NCBI GenBank assembly: GCA_002343715.1
Contig: DDSA01000158.1
Span: 1-6,452 of the forward strand
Origin: Phycisphaerales bacterium UBA2402
GTDB taxonomy: Bacteria; Planctomycetota; Phycisphaerae; Phycisphaerales; UBA1924
DNA: 6,452 nt
Direction of reading: 5' to 3'
In this document: positions 1 to 4,984 of the stretch, in pieces
Numbering within the stretch: the first letter of the stretch is position 1
Layout of the letters: every line of letters begins with the position of its first letter
Made by a program: the position numbers and the translations under genes
The notes under the pieces: model-generated
The model's input: only the letters and a program-made list of their open reading frames with translations
Database searches by the model: none
What the model was told of the DNA's origin: nothing

Positions 1-794
1 TTGGTAAAGCCCCAAATGCCGCTAGCTCCGGCCCTTCCGCCGGTCTCTTCGTTGTACGGATCGAGCGTGAGGACCACGCAAGAAATCGTTTCGCGCTTGG
101 TCGCTTTCATGAGGTCCGCCGGCGGCAGCCACACCTCGGCCTCGACGACCGTTCCGGGGGCGCTGAAGCGCCCGACGATGGCCCAGGGCCGCCCGTCGAT
201 GATGAGCGCTTGCCCGACTGCAATCTCGCTCTCGGAGACGCCCAGCACCGTCGCGGCCATCCGTCCAATCATCACTTCATCCGCTCCACTCGCGGGCCAA
301 CGTCCTTCGCTGAGCGACACCGATTCGTGGACGAGGGCCGCCGCGGGCGTGATGCCACGCAGCATGACCTGCCGGAGATTAGCCTGCGGCGAGGAAGAGT
401 CGTCGTTGAGCGAATCGCGCATCACATCGCTCGCGCCCGCGTCGCTTCTCCCCCGCGCAGCGGAACGTACGCCCACCGGCAACATGACATGCACCTCCGG
501 CGACACATACGCCACGCCCGCTCGCGTCCGCACGCCCGCCACGCTCGCCGCCAGCACCCCCGGCACGCCCGCCTCGATCTCGGAGCGCTCGACGCTCTCC
601 TCGCTCCCCGCGCCCATGAGGATGACGTTGTGCTCCCCGCCGGTGGCGCGGAGTGCCGCGCTCATGCCGCGCACAAACCCGCCCGCGACCAGGATGAGCA
701 GCACCACCATCGCCGCTCCCGCGACGGAGAGAAAGAGCCGCGCGGGCGAGCGGCCCAGATTGCGGACGGCGTATGCAAACGGAAGAAGTTTCAT
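1..794 (-). CDS. FtsX/MacB-type ABC transporter permease, second of a pair (3' end cut by window edge)
   Basis: Likely an inner-membrane permease subunit of a MacB/LolC-like ABC exporter. Translating the reverse complement from the ATG at 794 gives 264 residues with no stop before the left edge. The start reads MKLLPFAYAVRNLGRSPAR, the usual FtsX-type opening with a basic stretch, followed by one membrane segment at about residues 20-40. A periplasmic domain of MacB_PCD style follows: the stretch RGITPAAALVHE (146-157), then LSEGRWP (161-167) and DEVMIGR (172-178), match the family pattern of RG(V/I)xP, then xGRW, then EVxxGR. The three C-terminal membrane segments expected for the family would lie beyond the window. 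It begins 11 bases after the stop of the first permease and has its own Shine-Dalgarno site, so it is probably cotranscribed. Residues about 110-139 form a Ser/Asp/Arg-rich, low-complexity insert within the periplasmic domain. Family assignment is confident; the substrate is unknown. Confidence 0.9.
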   Translation of the reverse strand, partial: MKLLPFAYAVRNLGRSPARLFLSVAGAAMVVLLILVAGGFVRGMSAALRATGGEHNVILMGAGSEESVERSEIEAGVPGVLAASVAGVRTRAGVAYVSPEVHVMLPVGVRSAARGRSDAGASDVMRDSLNDDSSSPQANLRQVMLRGITPAAALVHESVSLSEGRWPASGADEVMIGRMAATVLGVSESEIAVGQALIIDGRPWAIVGRFSAPGTVVEAEVWLPPADLMKATKRETISCVVLTLDPYNEETGGRAGASGIWGFT

Positions 795-798
795 GGGT

Positions 799-803
799 TC
801 CTC
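799..803 (-). promoter_or_regulatory. Shine-Dalgarno site for the second permease
   Basis: The minus strand reads AAGAGGAACCC directly before the ATG at 794. GAGGA at 803-799 sits 4 bases from the start, within the 11-base gap after the upstream stop codon at 806-808. It supports the ATG at 794 as the start and suggests translation in series with the upstream permease. Confidence 0.6.
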
Positions 804-805
804 TT

Positions 806-1969
806 TCACACAGCCCGAAAGCACGACGCGATCTCACGCCGCCCGGCCCGCCACGCGGGCACCAGGCCCGCCACGATCCCCACGCCCGCCGAGATGACAA
901 GGCCCCAAGCCAGGACCGACCATGACGCGCTCACGCCGATCGACAGCCCCTCCTGCGAGAGACTGAAGTTTCCGAAGTGGACGACGGCCAGGGCGATGCC
1001 TGTGCCGAGCGCGCCACCGAGCAGGCCGATGAGCATCCCTTCGCTGACAATCAGGCGAGCGATGAGGCCAGAGCGGAAGCCAAGCGTCTGCAAGACCGCG
1101 TGCTCCTTGATGCGGTCCTGCACGCTGAGCACAATGGCGTTGGCGACCAGCGCGAGCACGGCGGCGAGGCAGCCCCAGCCCAGCCACTGCGTGAACTTGA
1201 CGATCTCCACGATGTCCGCCCCGGCCTGCGCGACGAAGGCCTTCTCGGGGCTGGTCATCGTTGGGTCGGCCTCGGCGCGGAACTCGGCGTCGATGGCTTC
1301 GGCCACCTGCTCCATCTTCGCCGGGTCATCGACGCGCACGGTGAACTGCGTGACGCTGCCCAGGCCGCCGCCCTTGCCAGCGGCCTGCTGGAGGAAGTCG
1401 AGGTGGACATAGGCGACGTTCTGGTCCTGCGGCTCGGATGAGCGGATGATCCCGGCGACTGTGACGGTGATGCCGGAAGCGTCGAAGGACTGGCCGACCT
1501 TGAAGCCGCGCTTGGCGGCGAGCGTCTCACCAACGAGGGCCGAGTCGGAACGCTTCTCCCACTCGGCAACCGAGCCGGCGATGATCTGCCACTTGCTGGC
1601 CCAGCCGTTGGGGCCTGCAAGGTCTTCGCGCGGCACGCCTCGGAAGGTGACGACATCAAGCGAAGCCCGGCAGTTGTTCACCACGATCTTGACGGGCACC
1701 GCGCTGACCACGCCAGGAATCTTCTCGATGCGGCCCACGTAGAACTGCGGCAGGCGGCTGGCGGCGGGGCAGAAGCGATTCTCGCGGTAGACCACAAGCG
1801 TCGTATCCCCGGCGGCGGCCTGCGTGGATTGACGGACGCCCTCCTGGAGCGTCTGCACCGCGATGAAGAGGAACATGGCGATGGCGACGCCCGAGAGCGT
1901 GAGCACGCTGCGGACGCGATGCCGCCAGAGTTGCTTGACGACGACGGGCATGAACTTGGGCGCGATCAT
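806..1969 (-). CDS. FtsX/MacB-type ABC transporter permease, first of a pair
   Basis: An inner-membrane permease of 387 residues, close to the normal 380-420 for stand-alone FtsX/MacB permeases without a fused ATPase. Membrane segments are visible at about residues 20-41, 262-283, 306-330 and 350-370. A large periplasmic domain (MacB_PCD type, about 45-255) lies between the first two, including FRGVPRED and the SALVGE stretch. Between segments 2 and 3 is DRIKEHAVLQTLGF (285-298), the family's cytoplasmic coupling loop that contacts the ATPase. The C-terminus PAWRAGRREIA is also typical. The ATG at 1969 is chosen because AGGAGG lies 8 bases upstream. The gene starts 3 bases after the ATPase stop, suggesting translational coupling. 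Such exporters are mechanotransmission machines that act on periplasmic or membrane substrates rather than classic channels; here the substrate is unknown. It probably pairs with the second permease as a heterodimer. Confidence 0.93.
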   Translation of the reverse strand: MIAPKFMPVVVKQLWRHRVRSVLTLSGVAIAMFLFIAVQTLQEGVRQSTQAAAGDTTLVVYRENRFCPAASRLPQFYVGRIEKIPGVVSAVPVKIVVNNCRASLDVVTFRGVPREDLAGPNGWASKWQIIAGSVAEWEKRSDSALVGETLAAKRGFKVGQSFDASGITVTVAGIIRSSEPQDQNVAYVHLDFLQQAAGKGGGLGSVTQFTVRVDDPAKMEQVAEAIDAEFRAEADPTMTSPEKAFVAQAGADIVEIVKFTQWLGWGCLAAVLALVANAIVLSVQDRIKEHAVLQTLGFRSGLIARLIVSEGMLIGLLGGALGTGIALAVVHFGNFSLSQEGLSIGVSASWSVLAWGLVISAGVGIVAGLVPAWRAGRREIASCFRAV

Positions 1970-1972
1970 GGT

Positions 1973-2761
1973 TCAGGCCTCCTGCGGGACAAAGTTGGAG
2001 CGGCGGGCGGCGAGGTCGGCGGCTTCGATGAGGCGGCCCTTCTCCAGGTGTAGCGTGCGCTTGGCATAGGCCGCGCTCTTGGCGTCGTGGGTCACGATGA
2101 TGAGGGTCTTGCCCAGGTCCTCGCAGAGCCGGACCATGAGGTCCATGATGGCCGCGGCGGATTCCTGATCGAGGTCGCCGGTGGGTTCGTCGCCGACGAT
2201 GATGGTGGGGTCAGTGACGATCGCGCGGGCGATGGCCACGCGCTGCTCCTGGCCGCCGGAGAGTTGCCGCGGGTAATGGTCGTGGCGGTCGGCGATGCCG
2301 ACGAGCTGCAGCGCGGTCTGGACCTTCTCGTGCCGCTCGCGGGCGGACATGCGGTGGAGCAGGAGCGGGAGCTCTACGTTTTCGTACGCCGTGAGCACGG
2401 GCACGAGGTTGTACAACTGAAACACGTAGCCGACGTGCGTGCTCCGCCAGTCGGCGAGCTTGGACCGCGAGAGCGTGGCGATGTCGGTACCGCCGATGAT
2501 GAGTTGCCCGCCGCTGGGCCGGTCGATGCCGGCGATGAGATTCAGCAGCGTGGTCTTGCCGCTGCCCGAGGGGCCCATGAGCGCGAGAAAGTCGCCTGCG
2601 GGCACGTCGAGGTCCAGTTCCTGCAAGGGGGTGATGGTGTTGTCGCCCTTTTTGTATGTCTTGGTAAGGCGGCGGCATTGGATGAGGGGCGGGCCGGAGG
2701 AAGGACTTCGCGAGTGCGTGTGGTTGGTGGTCATGGTCGGGCTCTTTCGTGCGGCGGGCAT
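1973..2761 (-). CDS. ABC transporter ATP-binding protein, MacB/LolD type
   Basis: The cytoplasmic ATPase that powers the neighbouring permeases. Counting from the ATG at 2761 (262 residues) all motifs are intact: Walker A GPSGSGKT (63-70), Q-loop in YVFQLYNL (Gln115), signature [14 protein letters not shown] (167-180), Walker B IIVGDE with catalytic Glu192, D-loop GDLD and H-loop His225 in IVTHD. The spacing and the [17 protein letters not shown] stretch are typical of the LolD/MacB/FtsE group. The start is uncertain: the ATG at 2761 has no visible Shine-Dalgarno site, whereas the ATG at 2734 (Met10) is preceded by GAAAGAG about 7 bases upstream and would give 253 residues. I lean to 2734 but keep the longer frame here. 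Gaps are 27 or 54 bases to the adaptor upstream and 3 bases to the permease downstream. Catalysis is certain in kind; the exported substrate is not shown. Confidence 0.94.
   Translation of the reverse strand: MPAARKSPTMTTNHTHSRSPSSGPPLIQCRRLTKTYKKGDNTITPLQELDLDVPAGDFLALMGPSGSGKTTLLNLIAGIDRPSGGQLIIGGTDIATLSRSKLADWRSTHVGYVFQLYNLVPVLTAYENVELPLLLHRMSARERHEKVQTALQLVGIADRHDHYPRQLSGGQEQRVAIARAIVTDPTIIVGDEPTGDLDQESAAAIMDLMVRLCEDLGKTLIIVTHDAKSAAYAKRTLHLEKGRLIEAADLAARRSNFVPQEA
1978..1983 (-). promoter_or_regulatory. Shine-Dalgarno AGGAGG inside the ABC ATPase gene
   Basis: AGGAGG at 1983-1978 lies in the last codons of the ATPase gene, 8 bases before the ATG at 1969. The ATPase stop (TGA, 1975-1973) falls between the site and the start. 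This decides the permease start and points to coupled translation, which fits subunits needed in fixed proportion. Confidence 0.75.
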
Positions 2762-2788
2762 GTCGCCGGTGGCTTTGGGAGTGGCTCG

Positions 2789-4351
2789 TTATGGGGTGGC
2801 GGGGGCTGCGGTGCTGGCGATGCCGGTGCGCTCGCCCAGTACTTTGAGGCGAGTGCCGTCCGTGATCGCGGGCGGAGCGGGCGGGTCGAGTATGACGCGG
2901 TCGGTGAGACGCAGGCCGCTCGTTACGGCCGTGAAGCCCTCGTCGGTCGATGGCATGGTCGTGATGTCACGGCGGCGAGCAACGGCGCTGCCCTCGCTCG
3001 TGTCCACGACCCAGACCTGGCCCTTGTCTTGAGCAAGGGCTGTTACCGCGGCCATCGGCACCAGCAACGTCATGTCGCCCGCATCGAAGCCACCAGAGGC
3101 CGGAACGCCCGCCGTTGTGCCGGGGCGACGCAGCGAAGCGGTAGCGGGCGCATGGAGTCTGACGCGGGTCAGCATTTCGGGCTTGAGGATTGGAGAAGGT
3201 GCAGCGAGCGCGACCTTGAACTGCACGGTGTTCCGCTGAATGTTGGCCTCGTGCACGACTCGCGACACCACGCCGCTGAATGTCTGATCGGCCAGCACCT
3301 CGGTGCTGACTGTGGCTTGCGTTCCCACGCTCACCTTCGCGGCTTCGGCGAGCGGCACATCTACGCGCACCTGCAACCTCGCCGGGTCGTAGACACGGAC
3401 GATCGCTCCCATCGTGGCTGCGGCGGGTCCGCCGTCTCCACCCTTTCCGCTCATGCTAATCCGCGACCCAGGCTCGACCAGCCGAGCCAGCACAACACCC
3501 GGGACCGGCGACCGCACCTCCATGCGGGTCAGACGCAGCACCGCCTCGTCCCGCTGCACATGGGCCGCGACGTGGGCCGACTCCGCCTGGGCGAGGGCCG
3601 CCCGGGCCTCGTTCACCATCTTTTCTGCCGTGGCGATCTTTGCCTCGAGCCCGGAAAGGCGAATCTCCATGCGGCGGAACGTGCCCTCACTCAGTCCTCC
3701 TGCGGCCACCAACTCGCGTTTGCGGGTCACCTCGTCACGCAGTTCGGCGGCGGTTGTGCGCTCGACCTCGACCTGCGACTCGGCAGTCGCTAACGCCGCA
3801 CGGGCTCGCGCCACGTCCGTGTTACGTTCCGCAACCATCGCGTCAACGGCCCGCAGCGCAAGCCGTGCATCGTCGTCGATGAGCCGGGCAATGACCTGCC
3901 CGGCCTGGACATTTTCGCCCTCCAGAACCAGAACCTCCTTGACGACACCTTCCGCGAGCGCGGGAACGCTTACGGCGTATGGCGCGGGCTCGATCCATCC
4001 CGGCGCCTGCACGGCCACGGGCCCGAGCGGTGCGTCAGCCGGGCTTTCTTCAGTTGGTCCCGACGCGGCTTTGTTCGACGCGGGCACTGGAGCAGCATGG
4101 ATCTCCTTCGGTATCGCCGCCGCGACATAGACCTCCAGCCGGGGCTGCAGCGCATCGCGGGCGGCATACGCGAGCAGGCCGCCGGTGGCGAGCAGCACCG
4201 CGGTGGGCACGAGGAGCCGCGTCGCCCAGCGCGCCTTGGGGCGTGGAACGGCCGCGCTTGTTCCAAGCGGTGCGTGCGAGGGTGAAGAGGGTTGTTCGGT
4301 CGCCCGCGGGCCTCGACGGAGCGCCCGCAGGTCGGTCTGCGGAGTGGACAT
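2789..4351 (-). CDS. Periplasmic adaptor (HlyD/MacA/RND membrane fusion protein family)
   Basis: A 520-residue membrane fusion protein expected to link the inner-membrane ABC complex to an outer-membrane channel. Visible in order: a Pro/Arg-rich cytoplasmic tail (1-43); one membrane anchor (about 44-64); a Pro/Ala-rich linker (about 79-112); the first half of a lipoyl domain (about 117-160, including PALAEGVVKEVLVLEGENV); an Ala/Glu/Arg-rich coiled-coil hairpin (about 162-270); the second lipoyl half (276-297, MEVRSPVPGVVLARLVEPGS); a Gly-rich loop (300-312); a beta-barrel (about 325-400, with YDPARLQVRVDVPL); and a membrane-proximal domain (about 428-506). It is longer than MacA (about 370), mainly through the N-terminal tail and linker. 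The ATG at 4351 is chosen because CAGGA lies 7 bases upstream; an in-frame TTG at 4366 would add five residues but has no such site. It is not an RND gene by context, since the partners are ABC subunits. Export substrate is unknown. Confidence 0.92.
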   Translation of the reverse strand: MSTPQTDLRALRRGPRATEQPSSPSHAPLGTSAAVPRPKARWATRLLVPTAVLLATGGLLAYAARDALQPRLEVYVAAAIPKEIHAAPVPASNKAASGPTEESPADAPLGPVAVQAPGWIEPAPYAVSVPALAEGVVKEVLVLEGENVQAGQVIARLIDDDARLALRAVDAMVAERNTDVARARAALATAESQVEVERTTAAELRDEVTRKRELVAAGGLSEGTFRRMEIRLSGLEAKIATAEKMVNEARAALAQAESAHVAAHVQRDEAVLRLTRMEVRSPVPGVVLARLVEPGSRISMSGKGGDGGPAAATMGAIVRVYDPARLQVRVDVPLAEAAKVSVGTQATVSTEVLADQTFSGVVSRVVHEANIQRNTVQFKVALAAPSPILKPEMLTRVRLHAPATASLRRPGTTAGVPASGGFDAGDMTLLVPMAAVTALAQDKGQVWVVDTSEGSAVARRRDITTMPSTDEGFTAVTSGLRLTDRVILDPPAPPAITDGTRLKVLGERTGIASTAAPATP

Positions 4352-4358
4352 GGGTGGT

Positions 4359-4363
4359 TCCTG
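4359..4363 (-). promoter_or_regulatory. Shine-Dalgarno site deciding the adaptor start
   Basis: The minus strand reads GCAGGAACCACCC before the ATG at 4351; CAGGA at 4363-4359 has a 7-base spacer. The alternative in-frame TTG at 4366 overlaps this region and has no purine-rich element of its own, so the ATG is preferred. Confidence 0.55.
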
Positions 4364-4372
4364 CAAGGAGCT

Positions 4373-4389
4373 CGCGGCAAGCGCGGCAA
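4373..4389 (-). repeat. Short tandem repeat TTGCCGCG x2
   Basis: On the minus strand TTGCCGCG occurs at 4389-4382 and again at 4380-4373, a 9-base period, in the untranslated stretch just before the adaptor gene. It could be an operator half-site pair or chance in GC-rich DNA. No known factor is recognised. Confidence 0.25.
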
Positions 4390-4433
4390 ACGGACACGAA
4401 CCCCGCGCGAGCGATGCGGGACCGCTCGGGCAA

Positions 4434-4458
4434 GGACGGTGCGGACGGAAGCCGTCCG
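4434..4458 (-). promoter_or_regulatory. GC hairpin between the Cys-rich gene and the adaptor gene
   Basis: A perfect 7-base-pair stem, CGGACGG (4458-4452) with CCGTCCG (4448-4442) around the 3-base loop CTT, starts 13 bases after the Cys-rich gene's stop codon. A second copy of the 3' arm core, CCGTCC at 4439-4434, could pair with the same 5' arm instead. There is no T-run after either arm, so a standard intrinsic terminator is not supported. Possible roles are an mRNA-stabilising 3' end, an attenuator before the ABC genes, or no function. The rest of 4352-4471 holds no gene; another possible weak pairing (CCCGC with GCGGG) lies at about 4402-4420. Confidence 0.4.
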
Positions 4459-4471
4459 TTGCAGGTTGAAA

Positions 4472-4930
4472 CTACACCAACAGCGCGCAGTGCCACCGCA
4501 GCGCTTCGCGGTTGGCCTTCAAATGCGGCGGATCGTCGGCCCACCCGGGTGCGGACGCCACGGCCTTGATGTCCGTTGTTGGAAGGTTCCAGAGCACCGC
4601 GAGAGCCATCGTCGCCAGCGCGTTCCACTGATGCTCCAGCGCAGTCAGCGTGACTTCGGCCTTCGCGCCTGTGCCGCCAGATGTTCCTTGGCACGACGGG
4701 CAGGAAGGGCAATCTTCCTGTGATGGCTGTTGGTCGTCGGCGGGGGTGTCTTGTTCGAAATCCGACGCCGGGTCATTCGAGCACCCGGTGCAGCACGTAT
4801 CAATCGTGACCGCCGCGGCGTGCCGATTGCCGCAAGCATTCCCCAGCGATGTCTGGATCACGCAGCAGCACAGCGGCGTGACCACGCCGAGGAGCAGGGC
4901 GACCAGGATGCGGAGCAAGGGGTTACGCAT
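4472..4930 (-). CDS. Small exported Cys-rich protein, putative metal binder
   Basis: A 152-residue protein I cannot assign to a named family. The N-terminus (MRNPLLR, then a hydrophobic run at 8-25) looks like a signal peptide or membrane anchor. A signal-peptidase I cut after Ala32 (GNA-C) is plausible; TPLC at 18-21 is a poor lipobox. Cysteines cluster at 21-23 (CCC), 33, 46-47 and 50 (CCxxC), 74, 77 and 80 (CPSCPSC), with one at 148; an acidic Asp/Gln-rich stretch (53-73) separates the two main clusters. The C-terminus LRWHCALLV carries a His-Cys pair next to a hydrophobic end. Lying 54 bases after a Zn/Cd ATPase gene, it is plausibly a periplasmic metal-binding protein. I recall small Cys/His-rich proteins beside metal efflux genes in Planctomycetes, but the resemblance is untested. 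The ATG at 4930 has no clear Shine-Dalgarno site, so the start is moderately certain. Coding is supported by the signal-like N-terminus and patterned cysteines. Confidence 0.72.
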   Translation of the reverse strand: MRNPLLRILVALLLGVVTPLCCCVIQTSLGNACGNRHAAAVTIDTCCTGCSNDPASDFEQDTPADDQQPSQEDCPSCPSCQGTSGGTGAKAEVTLTALEHQWNALATMALAVLWNLPTTDIKAVASAPGWADDPPHLKANREALRWHCALLV

Positions 4931-4984
4931 GGGCTGTAAAAGTGTATCGGTCGAAAGCGGGTCAGATTCAGTGTACGGACGACC

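Noticed and set aside
1..897. A 298-codon open frame on the plus strand at the left edge
   Set aside because: It is antisense to the second permease, whose translation has a membrane segment and family motifs. The plus-strand product is Ser/Arg/Pro-rich and shows no recognisable features.
379..900. A 173-codon minus-strand frame overlapping the end of the first permease and the start of the second
   Set aside because: It is in a different frame from both permeases, is Arg/Gly-rich and lacks motifs; the permease frames explain this DNA.
2087..3793. A 568-codon open frame on the plus strand, antisense to the ATPase and adaptor
   Set aside because: It spans two well-supported genes on the opposite strand, and its translation is rich in Arg/Gly/His with no domain. 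Long antisense frames are expected in GC-rich coding DNA.
4442..4458. Intrinsic terminator
   Set aside because: The stem is strong but no T-rich run follows on the minus strand, so it is reported only as a hairpin of unknown role.
4050..4712. A 220-codon minus-strand frame bridging the Cys-rich gene and the adaptor
   Set aside because: It covers the intergenic gap, but its product is Arg-rich and featureless, and it overlaps two better-supported genes in another frame.
4931..4984. Possible promoter or metalloregulator operator before the Cys-rich gene: TACACT as a -10-like element, occurring twice on the minus strand
   Set aside because: No -35-like hexamer at 16-18 bases from the nearer TACACT, and no MerR- or ArsR-type dyad can be seen. 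The 54-base gap is as consistent with readthrough from the ATPase gene.
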